Shown here: piece after piece, positions 1 through 8,475 of the stretch
Position numbering within the stretch: position 1 is the stretch's first letter
How the letters are laid out: every line of letters starts with the position of its first letter
Origin: Paenibacillus lupini
GTDB lineage: Bacteria > Bacillota > Bacilli > Paenibacillales > Paenibacillaceae
DNA length: 64,000 nucleotides
Direction of reading: 5' to 3'
NCBI RefSeq assembly: GCF_011761355.1
Contig: NZ_JAASRW010000001.1
Location: forward strand, 248,001-312,000
The notes under the pieces: model-generated
Database searches by the model: none
Seen by the model: only the letters and a program-made list of their open reading frames with translations
What the model was told of the DNA's origin: nothing
Position numbers and translations under genes: made by a program

Positions 1-210
1 GGCGCAGCTATGATTGCTTACCGCAGCGGTGCAACCATTATTCCTGTAGCGGTAGTGGGCAATTATAAGCTATTCCGTAAAGTGAGAGTATACTACGGCC
101 AACCAGTTGATATTTCTGCTATTATTAATGAATCCTCTCCGGATAAGCTGGACCGTATTACGGACGCCATTATGTCTCGCATTTATGAGATGATTAAAAA
201 GAACAAATAA
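1..210 (+). CDS. plsC: 1-acyl-sn-glycerol-3-phosphate acyltransferase (PlsC), C-terminal part
   Basis: The reading frame is open from base 1, so the gene begins outside the window; about 69 codons and the stop are visible. The visible part, with SGATIIPVAVVG and a YYGQPVD segment, matches the C-terminal end of PlsC, which adds the second acyl chain to lysophosphatidic acid at the membrane. The HX4D catalytic motif lies upstream and is not visible. In related genomes cmk and plsC precede the S1-like gene found next here, which supports the call. The other phospholipid acyltransferase, plsY, lies 4.6 kb downstream. Confidence 0.85.
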   Translation, partial: GAAMIAYRSGATIIPVAVVGNYKLFRKVRVYYGQPVDISAIINESSPDKLDRITDAIMSRIYEMIKKNK

Positions 211-288
211 CAGTCGTTTTAAATACTGCTTTCTATTGAGAAAGTAGATTTAAATAAAGTTGGGGTATGAATTGAGGAGGTTATTTCC

Positions 289-1530
289 ATGTCAGAAGAA
301 ATCAATGTTCAAGACCAAGCAGCTATGGACAACTTTGTGTCCTTGAAAAAAGGCGATACTGTAAAAGGCACGATCGTCAAAATCGATGATAACCAAGCTT
401 ATGTAAGCCTTGGATATAAATATGACGGTGTCATCCCGGTTCGCGAACTTTCCGCGATTCAACTGGGCAACGCGAGCGAAGCTGTTCAAGTTGGCCAAGA
501 GGTTGAACTGAAAGTAGTTAGCATCGACGACGAGAAAGAAAAACTCGTTCTGTCGAAACGCCTGATCGACGGCGAAAAAGCTTGGGACGGATTGCAATCC
601 CGTTTCGAGAGCGGAGAAGTATTTGAAGTAGTTGTTGCTGACGTTGTAAAAGGCGGCCTTGTCGCTGACGTTGGCGTACGCGGCTTCATTCCAGCTTCGA
701 TGGTTGAGCGTCATTTCGTTGAAGACTTCAGCGATTACAAAGGCCGTACGCTCCGCGTTAAAGTTAAAGAAATTGACCGTGAGAACAACAAAGTGATCCT
801 GTCTGCGAAAGAAGTACTGGACGCTGAGTTCGAACAAAACAAACAACAAGTAATCGCTGGTCTGCAAGTTGGAGCGCAGCTGGAAGGTACTGTACAACGT
901 TTGACTCCATTTGGTGCATTCGTAGACATCGGCGGCATCGACGGTCTGGTTCACGTATCTGAGCTGTCGTGGCAGCATGTGGCACATCCGAAAGATGTTG
1001 TTTCGGAAGGTCAAGCGGTTACGGTTAAAGTACTTAAAGTTGACCCAGCTGCTGGTAAAATCAGCCTGAGCTTGAAAGCTGCTCAACCAGGTCCTTGGGA
1101 ATCGGCTGCAGGCCAATTCAATGTAGGCGATATCGTTACAGGTACTGTACGCCGCCTTGTAACATTTGGCGCTTTTGTTGAAATCGCACCAGGTGTTGAA
1201 GGTCTTGTACACATCTCGCAAATCGCTCACCACCACATCGCGACTCCTTTCGAAGTATTGAAAGAGGGCCAAGAAGTGCAAGCGAAAGTGCTTGATTTCA
1301 ATTCTGCTGAGAAGCGTGTCAGCCTGAGCATTAAAGAAACTCAAGAAGCACCAGAGCAATCGGCTTCTGAACAAAAAGCACCTAGAGCAGGCGGTGGCAG
1401 ACCACAACGCGGCGAGCGTCCAGTGAAAGCAGAAGATTTGGGTAACAACCCGAATGTCAGCTTGAACAGCTCGAGCATGAGCTACTCCCTGGCAGAACGT
1501 TTCGGCGACAAGCTGAGCAAATTGAAATAA
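289..1530 (+). CDS. rpsA: Ribosomal protein S1 homologue (YpfD/RpsA type)
   Basis: The 413-aa protein has four S1 RNA-binding (OB-fold) repeats at roughly residues 17-86, 103-172, 189-258 and 275-345; repeats 3 and 4 carry the near-identical RLTPFGAFVDI and RLVTFGAFVEI cores. It is followed by a low-complexity Gly/Arg tail. Bacilli have this shorter four-domain form rather than the six-domain proteobacterial S1, and its exact ribosomal role there is less certain. The start has a strong GAGGAGG ribosome binding site. Codon use is strongly biased, as expected of a highly expressed gene. An intrinsic terminator follows. Confidence 0.95.
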   Translation: MSEEINVQDQAAMDNFVSLKKGDTVKGTIVKIDDNQAYVSLGYKYDGVIPVRELSAIQLGNASEAVQVGQEVELKVVSIDDEKEKLVLSKRLIDGEKAWDGLQSRFESGEVFEVVVADVVKGGLVADVGVRGFIPASMVERHFVEDFSDYKGRTLRVKVKEIDRENNKVILSAKEVLDAEFEQNKQQVIAGLQVGAQLEGTVQRLTPFGAFVDIGGIDGLVHVSELSWQHVAHPKDVVSEGQAVTVKVLKVDPAAGKISLSLKAAQPGPWESAAGQFNVGDIVTGTVRRLVTFGAFVEIAPGVEGLVHISQIAHHHIATPFEVLKEGQEVQAKVLDFNSAEKRVSLSIKETQEAPEQSASEQKAPRAGGGRPQRGERPVKAEDLGNNPNVSLNSSSMSYSLAERFGDKLSKLK

Positions 1531-1547
1531 TTAATATCGTTGACTTT

Positions 1548-1584
1548 AAGAGGCTAATCCTGATTGCAGGGTTAGCCTCTTTTC
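1548..1584 (+). terminator. Intrinsic terminator after rpsA
   Basis: Perfect 10-bp inverted repeat (AAGAGGCTAA / TTAGCCTCTT) with a 14-nt loop running into a T-rich tail. It separates rpsA from the sporulation-type operon that follows. Confidence 0.8.
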
Positions 1585-1654
1585 TATGTTCAATTTGAAA
1601 AAATCGGGAATAGCACCTTTTATTTGGAGCATAATAGGTCGACGAGAGGTGATC

Positions 1655-2305
1655 ATGCTGGTGAATGCCGGATATATTTCAATTTGGATTATGCTAATGG
1701 CTTTTATATTAATGACAACAGGATGGTCAGACTTTGTAGGGCTGCCTATGAAGAACAAAAAGTGGTTCATTATTGCGCTCTCGGTGTGCGTAACTCTACA
1801 GCCTATACAGGAAACCTTTCATCTAGGAAACGTTCAGATCCACCTCTACGCAGGCACCATTCTGCTTATGCTGATTGCCTTGCTTGCCATGCGTGGTCCA
1901 TTAGTGTGGGATTCGAGAGGATATTTGCTGGTCTGTGCGCTCCTGGCCGGTATGATCTGGGGCAGTGTAAGGAAGATGTATAGTGTTGATCCGGTCTTCT
2001 TCTGGCTGGATCCATTATTGGACGGGCCGATTGTAGCGGGAGTATTGGCTTCTGCTTTCTCATCGAAAGGTCAGCATCAATTCACGGTTCTCTTGTTCGC
2101 AGGCGCGACTGCGGAGCTGGTTCATGCCTTGCTGCAGAGAAACATATATGAAGCTGCCATTGGCTCCTTGCAATGGTGGGACAGTGTTTGGATTGCCTTT
2201 ACCGCCTCCAGAGTTGTCAGTCTTGTCTTTTTGGCTGCACGTGCAGGCGTAGTTCGATTTATAGCCATACCATGGAGGAATAAAGGAGGAAGCTCATCGG
2301 AATGA
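1655..2305 (+). CDS. YphA-like integral membrane protein
   Basis: A 216-aa hydrophobic protein with about six predicted membrane segments. The ATG at 1655 is chosen because AGAGGTG lies just upstream; an in-frame ATG at 1586 has no ribosome binding site and overlaps the terminator. It sits where B. subtilis has yphA, between ypfD and the YIEGIA gene, and its stop overlaps the next start (ATGA). Genes in this slot have been linked to sporulation, but nothing in the sequence itself shows an activity; the yphA assignment rests mostly on position and topology. Confidence 0.65.
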   Translation: MLVNAGYISIWIMLMAFILMTTGWSDFVGLPMKNKKWFIIALSVCVTLQPIQETFHLGNVQIHLYAGTILLMLIALLAMRGPLVWDSRGYLLVCALLAGMIWGSVRKMYSVDPVFFWLDPLLDGPIVAGVLASAFSSKGQHQFTVLLFAGATAELVHALLQRNIYEAAIGSLQWWDSVWIAFTASRVVSLVFLAARAGVVRFIAIPWRNKGGSSSE

Positions 2306-3216
2306 ATGCTTATTTGGTGGAACATAAAATGTTGATCGGCGTATTGATGGGTATCGTTTTTGGTATTGTATCGCGTCTTCTTATGCTGCGTACCGATTAC
2401 AGGCAATACCCAACTTACCCGCATGGAAGAATCATCCATATCTCTCTTGGTGTTATTGCTGCAGCGCTTGGTGCAGTTGCCGTACCGGCACTTTACAATA
2501 AAGACTACACGGCTATCACCTTCCTGTCGCTCGCGGCACAGCAGTTTAGGGATGTGAGGAGCATGGAGCGGACGACGCTGACGAAGATTGACAGCATGGA
2601 GCTAGTCCCTCGTGGATCGACCTACATAGAAGGCATTGCAATGGTGTTTGAAGGACGAAACTACCTGGTTATTATGACAGCACTTGTTACAAGCCTGTTC
2701 GCCATTGTCTGGAATATATACTTTGGGGTAGTAGGCGGCATCCTATCTCTCCTGTTTGTTCAGTATTTGAAATCGGGGAAAGCCATGTCCCATATCGTTC
2801 GTGCGGAAAGCGCAGAAGTGCGGGTTGACGGACCGGATCTATTTGTTGGTGATATCTATATCATGAACGTTGGCCTTCAAGCGAATCAAGAAATCATTAA
2901 AGAACGGGGAATGGGATTTATTCTGACCCCTTATAATCCCAATGGCAAAGTAACGATTAGCAATTTGGGACAGCGGCAGGCTATTCTATATGATTTGTCC
3001 ACGATCTTAGGCGTATATCGTGATGACGGAGAGCCGGCATTAATTCCAATGGCTAAGCTGGATATGAAAGACGGGCGGATGGCGATATTTTTCCTGCCGC
3101 AGGATATGGATGTGGAGAAAGCGCTGCTTATTATCAATAAGGTGCCTATTCTAGAATCTGCTGTTCGTATGCCTACAGAAGCGTCGGTAAATAAGGAGGC
3201 AGCTAATAATGGCTAA
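2302..3216 (+). CDS. YIEGIA-family membrane protein (YphB/SeaA-like)
   Basis: The 304-aa protein carries the family signature YIEGIA itself (about residue 109), followed by two hydrophobic segments and a soluble C-terminal part. N-terminal hydrophobic segments occupy about residues 8-25 and 45-65. The family is confined to endospore formers and the B. subtilis member (yphB, seaA) is implicated in spore envelope formation; the molecular role is not evident. It is translationally coupled to the upstream gene by ATGA and overlaps the next small gene by 8 nt, so the three genes form one unit. Confidence 0.85.
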   Translation: MNAYLVEHKMLIGVLMGIVFGIVSRLLMLRTDYRQYPTYPHGRIIHISLGVIAAALGAVAVPALYNKDYTAITFLSLAAQQFRDVRSMERTTLTKIDSMELVPRGSTYIEGIAMVFEGRNYLVIMTALVTSLFAIVWNIYFGVVGGILSLLFVQYLKSGKAMSHIVRAESAEVRVDGPDLFVGDIYIMNVGLQANQEIIKERGMGFILTPYNPNGKVTISNLGQRQAILYDLSTILGVYRDDGEPALIPMAKLDMKDGRMAIFFLPQDMDVEKALLIINKVPILESAVRMPTEASVNKEAANNG

Positions 3217-3388
3217 GATTATTGCAGTCGTATCTCTTGAGCCTGATAAAATTGGTGGTGGGGCTCCTATCTTTATAGCTCCTGATGAGGCAGCGATGCA
3301 GCAGACTGCTTTTCTGTTGGAGAAAATATTAGATGCCAGTGCGCATGACTTGAAAAACGGTACGATTATTATCGTAAACCATCACTAA
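3209..3388 (+). CDS. Small partner of YIEGIA ('capping complex subunit for YIEGIA' type)
   Basis: A 59-aa protein starting inside the last codons of the YIEGIA gene, with a GGAGG ribosome binding site before its ATG. It begins MAKIIAVVSLEPDKIGGGAP and ends NGTIIIVNHH. Small proteins with this IVAVVS...GGGAPIF pattern occur next to YIEGIA genes and are annotated in databases as its capping complex subunit. No membrane segment or signal is visible. The 8-nt overlap implies coupled translation, hence probable stoichiometric production with its partner. Confidence 0.75.
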   Translation: MAKIIAVVSLEPDKIGGGAPIFIAPDEAAMQQTAFLLEKILDASAHDLKNGTIIIVNHH

Positions 3389-3400
3389 AAGATGAAAAGT

Positions 3401-3429
3401 TAGCCAAGAACGTTGTTTTTTGCTATGAT
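3401..3429 (+). promoter_or_regulatory. Candidate sigma-A promoter for der
   Basis: TAGCCA, 17-nt spacer, TATGAT with an extended TG one base upstream of the -10 (TGCTATGAT). It lies 40 bp before der. Confidence 0.5.
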
Positions 3430-3468
3430 GTTAAGCGTGAGTATTTCTGAAGGAGTGAGCATTCAGCT

Positions 3469-4791
3469 ATGGCAAGACCCGTTATTGCAATAGTCGGTCG
3501 CCCGAATGTGGGCAAATCCACCATTTTTAACCGGGTGGTTGGCGATCGTCTGGCAATTGTTGAAGATAAACCGGGCGTAACCCGGGACCGTCTTTATAGC
3601 CCAGGAGAATGGAATGGTAAAGCATTCAGCATCGTAGATACAGGCGGTATTGAAATTGATGGTGAAGATGAAATTATGAAGTCTGTCCGGATGCAGGCAG
3701 AGCTTGCAATCGAGGAAGCGGATGTCATCATCTTCATGTGTGACGCCAAAACAGGCATTACACATGCGGACGAAGAAGTGGCACAAATGCTGTTCCGTTC
3801 CCGTAAACCGGTTGTTCTTGCTGTCAATAAAGTGGACAACTTGAACCGGATGGATGAGGTCTATGAATTTTACGGCTTAGGCTTTGGTCAACCAATCGCA
3901 ATATCTGGTTCGCATGGACTTGGTATTGGCGACTTGCTTGATGCGGCTATTGAGAAGCTTCCGGAACTTGAGGATGACGGCTATGATGACGACGTTATTC
4001 GTGTAGCTCTGATCGGCCGCCCGAATGTAGGGAAGTCCTCGCTTGTTAACGCCATTCTTGGGGAAGAGCGTGTTATTGTCAGCGATGTCGCGGGCACAAC
4101 GCGTGATGCAATCGATACCCCGTTTGAGAAAGATGGCCAGCGGTATGTACTCATTGATACGGCCGGTATGCGTAAACGTGGTAAAGTGTATGAGTCTACA
4201 GAGAAGTACAGCGTTATGCGCGCGATGAAAGCAATTGAGCGTGCCGATGTTGTACTTGTGCTCATTAATGGGGAAGAAGGCATTATCGAGCAGGATAAAC
4301 ATATTGCCGGTTATGCGCATGAAGCAGGCAAAGCTTCAATCTTTGTAATAAACAAGTGGGATGTCGTTGATAAAGATGATAAAACGATGCAGGCGTTCAC
4401 ACAAAATATCCGTGACCACTTCCTGTTTATGACGTATGCACCAATTGTCTTCCTTTCTGCGAAAACAAAACAGCGTTTGCATAAGCTGCTCCCTGTTGTT
4501 AACCATGTATCGGAACAACATGCGATGCGGATTCAGACGCATCTGCTTAATGATGTCGTATCGGATGCGGTTGCTTATAACCCGCCGCCAACTGACAAAG
4601 GCAAGCGCCTCAAAATCAACTATGTGACGCAAGTGGCGACCAAGCCGCCTACGATCGTTATCTTCGTAAACAATCCGGAGATGATGCATTTCTCGTACGA
4701 GCGTTACTTGGAGAATAAGATTCGTGCAGCCTTCGATTTCGAAGGAACGCCTGTCCGTCTGTTTACAAGACGGAAGTCCGATGAAGATTAG
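3469..4791 (+). CDS. der: Ribosome biogenesis GTPase Der (EngA)
   Basis: A 440-aa double GTPase needed for 50S assembly. The first G domain shows GRPNVGKST at residues 10-18, DTGG at 57-60 and an NKVD box near 117; the second shows GRPNVGKSS near 183, DTAG and NKWD. A KH-like C-terminal domain ends with the basic TRRKS segment. Length and domain order match the family. It leads a cluster with plsY and gpsA; plsY begins 12 bp after the stop. It has its own candidate promoter upstream. Confidence 0.98.
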   Translation: MARPVIAIVGRPNVGKSTIFNRVVGDRLAIVEDKPGVTRDRLYSPGEWNGKAFSIVDTGGIEIDGEDEIMKSVRMQAELAIEEADVIIFMCDAKTGITHADEEVAQMLFRSRKPVVLAVNKVDNLNRMDEVYEFYGLGFGQPIAISGSHGLGIGDLLDAAIEKLPELEDDGYDDDVIRVALIGRPNVGKSSLVNAILGEERVIVSDVAGTTRDAIDTPFEKDGQRYVLIDTAGMRKRGKVYESTEKYSVMRAMKAIERADVVLVLINGEEGIIEQDKHIAGYAHEAGKASIFVINKWDVVDKDDKTMQAFTQNIRDHFLFMTYAPIVFLSAKTKQRLHKLLPVVNHVSEQHAMRIQTHLLNDVVSDAVAYNPPPTDKGKRLKINYVTQVATKPPTIVIFVNNPEMMHFSYERYLENKIRAAFDFEGTPVRLFTRRKSDED

Positions 4792-4803
4792 GGGAGAAGA
4801 AGC

Positions 4804-5403
4804 TTGATATACGCTGTAATCGCGGTTATTCTGAGTTATTTGCTAGGCTCGGTATCGTTTAGCATTGTTATTGCCAGATTAGTCAAAGGCATCGATATCA
4901 GGGAGCATGGCAGCGGCAATGCAGGCGCAACAAACACCATTCGTGTTCTGGGCAAAGGCCCAGGCCTGCTTTGCTTTGTGCTTGATTTCGGTAAAGGGAT
5001 TGCTGCTGTATGGATCGGCCACTGGCTGGGACAGGATGACTGGACATCAGCAATATGTGGTCTCGCTGCTATTATGGGGCATAATTGGCCGATCTACTTC
5101 AACTTCAAAGGAGGCAAAGGGATTGCGACTACGATTGGCGCAATCTGTGCGCTTGCCTTTGTACCGGCCCTTGTTGCCGGTGTTGTTACGATTATCGTCA
5201 TTGCCATTACGCGTTACGTATCGCTTGGATCACTTATTTTCGCGGCTTTGACGCCTGTCCTTATTGCGATTTTTTATTATTCCGCTCCCGTATTAACGGT
5301 TAGTCTTATTCTGTGCTTATTTGCATTCTGGCGTCATCGTTCGAATATCGTGAAGCTGCTGCAAGGAACGGAGAACAAGCTAGGAGCTAAGAAAGGATCG
5401 TGA
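4804..5403 (+). CDS. plsY: Acyl-phosphate:glycerol-3-phosphate acyltransferase PlsY
   Basis: The 199-aa membrane protein makes lysophosphatidic acid from acyl-phosphate and glycerol-3-phosphate. The family motifs are visible: GSGNAGATNTIR (about residues 37-48) and GGKGIATTIG (about 101-110). Hydrophobic segments fill the rest. Translation starts at TTG after AGGGGAGAAG. Lying directly before gpsA, which makes its glycerol-3-phosphate substrate, it forms a phospholipid-precursor pair. Confidence 0.96.
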   Translation: MIYAVIAVILSYLLGSVSFSIVIARLVKGIDIREHGSGNAGATNTIRVLGKGPGLLCFVLDFGKGIAAVWIGHWLGQDDWTSAICGLAAIMGHNWPIYFNFKGGKGIATTIGAICALAFVPALVAGVVTIIVIAITRYVSLGSLIFAALTPVLIAIFYYSAPVLTVSLILCLFAFWRHRSNIVKLLQGTENKLGAKKGS

Positions 5404-5410
5404 TTGGCAG

Positions 5411-6445
5411 ATGACGCAAGTAAAGACGGAACATAAAGGGCGTGCAGCGGTTCTGGTGGCAGGAAGCTGGGGAACTGCGCTTGCTGCTGTACTGGCGAGC
5501 AACGGCTACAACGTACAGCTATGGACGCGTTCTGCTGAGCATGCGGAGCAGATGAATACGAGCCGTACGAATGAGAAGTATTTACCTGGCGTAATTCTGC
5601 CGGAATCGCTATATGCGACAACAGATATGCAGGAAGCTCTGCAAGGAGCAGAGCTAGCGTTATTCGTAGCTCCTTCGTCTGCTATGCGGTTGGTTGCGAC
5701 GCAAGCCGCTCCATATCTAACGGAAGATACATTGGTGGTCCATGCGACAAAAGGCTTTGAAGCCGATACGTTGAAACGGATGACGACCGTATTAGCGGAA
5801 GAACTTAACCGTCCTGCGGAGAAGATCGTGGTCCTCTCCGGCCCAAGTCATGCGGAAGAGGTTATTCGTAAACAGCCGACAACGGTTGTTGTCGCTTCTG
5901 CGGATCTGAAAGCAGCCGAGCAGGCTCAAGATGCGTTCATGAACACCGATTTCCGTGTTTATACGAATCCGGATGTGGTAGGCGTTGAAGTAGCGGGTGC
6001 TATTAAAAATATTATCGCGCTTGGCGCGGGCTTATCTGATGGCCTTGGCTTTGGCGATAATGCCAAGGCAGCACTGTTAACCCGTGGTCTTGCAGAGATC
6101 AGCCGACTTGGCACTGCAATGGGGGCCAACCCGCTTACATTTGCAGGTCTTGCTGGCGTTGGTGACTTAGTTGTAACTTGTACGAGCCAGCATAGCAGGA
6201 ACTGGCGTGCAGGCTCCATGCTGGCAGACGGTACGCCTCTTGATGAAGTGCTGGAACGTATGGGCATGGTTGTCGAAGGGGTTCGTACAACACGTGCAGC
6301 TAATGAGCTTGCTAAGCAATATAACGTTCAAATGCCGATTACAGCTGAGCTGTATAGTGTCTTGTTTGCAAATAATTCACCAAAGTCAGCGGTTGAGAAT
6401 TTGATGGGCCGGTTAAAGACCCATGAAATTGAACAGCTAGACTAA
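5411..6445 (+). CDS. gpsA: NAD(P)H-dependent glycerol-3-phosphate dehydrogenase
   Basis: The 344-aa enzyme reduces dihydroxyacetone phosphate to sn-glycerol-3-phosphate for phospholipids. The N-terminal nucleotide-binding stretch reads VLVAGSWGTALAAVLASNG, in which the usual GAGSWGT is AGSWGT. The catalytic lysine region VEVAGAIKNIIALGAG and the later NAKAALLTRGLAEI motif are intact. It starts 7 bp after plsY. The length is normal for Bacillales GpsA. Confidence 0.97.
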   Translation: MTQVKTEHKGRAAVLVAGSWGTALAAVLASNGYNVQLWTRSAEHAEQMNTSRTNEKYLPGVILPESLYATTDMQEALQGAELALFVAPSSAMRLVATQAAPYLTEDTLVVHATKGFEADTLKRMTTVLAEELNRPAEKIVVLSGPSHAEEVIRKQPTTVVVASADLKAAEQAQDAFMNTDFRVYTNPDVVGVEVAGAIKNIIALGAGLSDGLGFGDNAKAALLTRGLAEISRLGTAMGANPLTFAGLAGVGDLVVTCTSQHSRNWRAGSMLADGTPLDEVLERMGMVVEGVRTTRAANELAKQYNVQMPITAELYSVLFANNSPKSAVENLMGRLKTHEIEQLD

Positions 6446-6539
6446 GACATGCGCCTATACCATTCAATTCCCCCTCTCATATGATGTTGCAAGGCTAATG
6501 CTTATATGGTCCGCAGCGACATCGAAGGAGGGGAATAGA

Positions 6540-6812
6540 ATGGCTAAAGATATTTCCAAAGATGTTCTTAATGCAATAAACAAGAAAACGGGGAAAAACA
6601 TTTCCGAGAATGCGGTTAAAAAATTGGCGAATGGTGTATCGGCATCAACGATGCAGAATGAAGAAGAGCTTCGCAAGCTAATTAAGCAGGTTTCGGATAT
6701 GGCAAAGGTTCCAGTCTCCGATAAAACGATGAATGATATTGTGAAGGCCGTGAAAGCAAGCGGCATGAGCATAGGCGGTATAGAATCGCTGATCAAAATG
6801 ATGATCAAGTAA
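6540..6812 (+). CDS. Stage VI sporulation protein F (SpoVIF-like)
   Basis: The 90-aa protein (MAKDISKDVLNAINKKTGKN...) resembles SpoVIF, a mother-cell protein needed for assembly or stability of coat components. The ATG at 6540 follows AAGGAGGGG; a longer in-frame start at 6498 has no such site. It is a small, charged, helical protein with no signal peptide. It stands alone between gpsA and a strong terminator. The family is known only in spore formers. Confidence 0.75.
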   Translation: MAKDISKDVLNAINKKTGKNISENAVKKLANGVSASTMQNEEELRKLIKQVSDMAKVPVSDKTMNDIVKAVKASGMSIGGIESLIKMMIK

Positions 6813-6820
6813 CACAAACG

Positions 6821-6860
6821 CCCAAAAGCTGCTCTTTTTCAGCAGCTTTTGGGTTTTTTT
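6821..6860 (+). terminator. Strong intrinsic terminator
   Basis: Perfect 13-bp stem (CCCAAAAGCTGCT / AGCAGCTTTTGGG), 7-nt loop, then seven T. Confidence 0.92.
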
Positions 6861-6932
6861 GTCCTTTTTTGTACTTGATGTTATAATAATTGTTGCATTT
6901 ATCACGGTTATCGATTAGGAGTAGATTAGTTC

Positions 6933-7112
6933 ATGGATCCAATGACGAAGATGTGGGTATCTTTAATCGGAATAGGGTTGATGGCGATCGCCGCCGTTAT
7001 GATTACATTTGCCCGATTAAAGACAAAGGGCGTACTTAAATTTTCTTTATCCTTTATTTCTTTTATTTTGCTTATGTTTGGTTTTCTATGTGGATTAATC
7101 GCGATTTTGTAG
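6933..7112 (+). CDS. Small two-helix membrane protein, DUF2768 (YphE-like)
   Basis: A 59-aa protein with two hydrophobic segments, about residues 8-26 (WVSLIGIGLMAIAAVMITF) and 38-59, and a short basic loop between them. The MxKMWVS start and overall layout fit the DUF2768 family; the B. subtilis member yphE occupies the same position after gpsA. The ribosome binding site is weak (TAGGAG some 12 nt upstream). Function unknown. Confidence 0.7.
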   Translation: MDPMTKMWVSLIGIGLMAIAAVMITFARLKTKGVLKFSLSFISFILLMFGFLCGLIAIL

Positions 7113-7157
7113 CTGCATGAACGTACATAAAGCCGGTGTGAAAGGAATCATTGTCTC

Positions 7158-7454
7158 ATGATTGAACTAAAGGGGAGAACAAAAACCGCGATTGTCGAGC
7201 CAGAGGTTGGTGAGTCGCTGCTTCGGCACGCGTTAAAGGCGAAGGTGGACTGGTCCTCGAATTGTACACGTGGAACTTGTGCAAGATGTCGCTGTTTCAT
7301 TGAAGAGGGGGCAGCTGGTCTCGCAGGAATTACGGATGCGGAATGGGATCGGATGGAGCCGGAAGAGTTCGAAGAGGGATACCGTCTTGCCTGTCAGGCT
7401 GTCGTGAATAATAAAGAGATATCGATCAAAGCGATTAACAAGCCGTATTTCTGA
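7158..7454 (+). CDS. Small 2Fe-2S ferredoxin-like protein (first of two)
   Basis: The 98-aa protein has a beta-grasp ferredoxin arrangement with cluster cysteines C36, C41, C44 (C-x4-C-x2-C, in CTRGTCARC) and C79, the usual plant-type pattern with the last ligand far downstream. An extra cysteine (C46) is present. It is a stand-alone electron carrier with no fused reductase or oxidase domain. It lies 45 bp before a nucleotidyltransferase-like gene, which is followed by a second protein of the same fold; electron partners are not in view. Confidence 0.85.
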   Translation: MIELKGRTKTAIVEPEVGESLLRHALKAKVDWSSNCTRGTCARCRCFIEEGAAGLAGITDAEWDRMEPEEFEEGYRLACQAVVNNKEISIKAINKPYF

Positions 7455-7498
7455 TTCTGACGTGTTAAAGGGACTAAGCTTGGAAGGATGTGCAGTGA

Positions 7499-8110
7499 AT
7501 GGGGAAGAGAACACAGATCGAGAGCGCTTTAGCTGCCATCGTCCAGGCGCTTAATGGCACAAGTGCAGCATGGGTAGTAGGAGGCAGTACGGGTTTAATG
7601 CTTCGTGGTCTTCCATTACTGGCTGCACCTAATGATATTGATTTATATACGGATGACGAAGATTATGATCGGATTTACGAGAGGCTGGAGCCCTATGCCG
7701 CGGATACGAAGCAGCTGAGCGAATGCGGAAGTTATCGTTCGATGCTGAGTCACTTTGTCATAGAAGGAGTGTCCGTAGAGCTGGTTGGAGGCTTCGTTGT
7801 GCGTGCGAAGGGCTGCCGTTATGTGACGGAAGTTCGGTCGCTGCTGGGACCATCCTCAGAGCTGGTTATTATTCAGCATGAAGGACGGGATATAGCTGTC
7901 CCGGTTATTCCGCTCGCACATGAGCTTTGGTTCAACGTGCTGCGCAATCGAGAAGACCGCATTCAACTAATTATAGAACATTATATTATGGATCCATCCC
8001 GTCATGAGAGATTAAGGCTGCAGTTGGAAAAGCGAAATGTACTAACGGTGGAAGCGAAAAAGCAATTAACGCAGCGGCTTGCTGATCGTCAGGCAGGTGT
8101 TGCTAGATGA
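7499..8110 (+). CDS. Nucleotidyltransferase-fold protein of unknown substrate
   Basis: The 203-aa protein has VVGGSTGLMLRGLPLLAAPNDIDLYT (about residues 26-51), which contains the GG/S and DxD pattern of the pol-beta-type nucleotidyltransferase fold, as in LicD/AbiEii-like or KNTase-type proteins. The second aspartate pair (DIDLY) is intact; a third carboxylate could be E97 in VSVELVGG. The rest is unassigned. It ends in an ATGA overlap with a 2Fe-2S gene. An antitoxin/toxin role is possible for the fold, but there is no partner typical of such systems. I do not recognise its substrate. Confidence 0.6.
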   Translation: MGKRTQIESALAAIVQALNGTSAAWVVGGSTGLMLRGLPLLAAPNDIDLYTDDEDYDRIYERLEPYAADTKQLSECGSYRSMLSHFVIEGVSVELVGGFVVRAKGCRYVTEVRSLLGPSSELVIIQHEGRDIAVPVIPLAHELWFNVLRNREDRIQLIIEHYIMDPSRHERLRLQLEKRNVLTVEAKKQLTQRLADRQAGVAR

Positions 8111-8454
8111 GCACCAAAGTGACATTCTGGCCGTCTGGTAAGGCCATTGAGGTGAAGCCCGGAACATCATTACTCACAGCGGCAAGAAAAGCTGGTGTCC
8201 TTATTCAAACGCGATGTGGTGGTAATGCGGCTTGCTTTATGTGTAAAGTACAAGTTCGTCCAGGCAGTGATCTGATGCCAATTGCTGATGACGAAAGGCG
8301 CAAGCTGGCTGGTTTAGATGAACAAGGCTGCCGGCTGGCCTGCCAAGCGAAAGCGAGAGGGCTTGTAGAGGTGGATGTGCCGCTTGATCCACTTCGGGCA
8401 GCTGTCCAGAAGCTGCTGGCCAAGCAAGCGGAGGAAAGCGATGATTTGTGGTAG
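8107..8454 (+). CDS. Small 2Fe-2S ferredoxin-like protein (second of two)
   Basis: The 115-aa protein has the 2Fe-2S loop CGGNAACFMC (C37, C43, C46; C-x5-C-x2-C) and C79 as the distal ligand in GCRLACQA. It differs from the upstream ferredoxin in loop spacing and has a C-terminal helical tail. Its start overlaps the nucleotidyltransferase-like gene by 4 nt (ATGA), so the two are co-translated. Function unknown; a maturation or sporulation-linked electron carrier is conceivable from the spoIVA neighbourhood, but that is inference only. Confidence 0.85.
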   Translation: MSTKVTFWPSGKAIEVKPGTSLLTAARKAGVLIQTRCGGNAACFMCKVQVRPGSDLMPIADDERRKLAGLDEQGCRLACQAKARGLVEVDVPLDPLRAAVQKLLAKQAEESDDLW

Positions 8455-8475
8455 AACGAGGAGGAGCAGCAAGTC

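Noticed and set aside
292..1407. 371-aa open frame on the minus strand opposite rpsA
   Set aside because: It is the shadow of a strongly biased coding sequence; it has no ribosome binding site and its composition (Phe, Asn, Cys-rich) is unlike a real protein.
3463..4689. Several minus-strand frames of 100-147 aa opposite der
   Set aside because: Shadows of the der coding sequence with no start signals.
6446..6539. Sporulation-type promoter before spoVIF (CATATGATG)
   Set aside because: A -10-like CATATGATG is present but no acceptable -35 at the right distance, so I did not list it.
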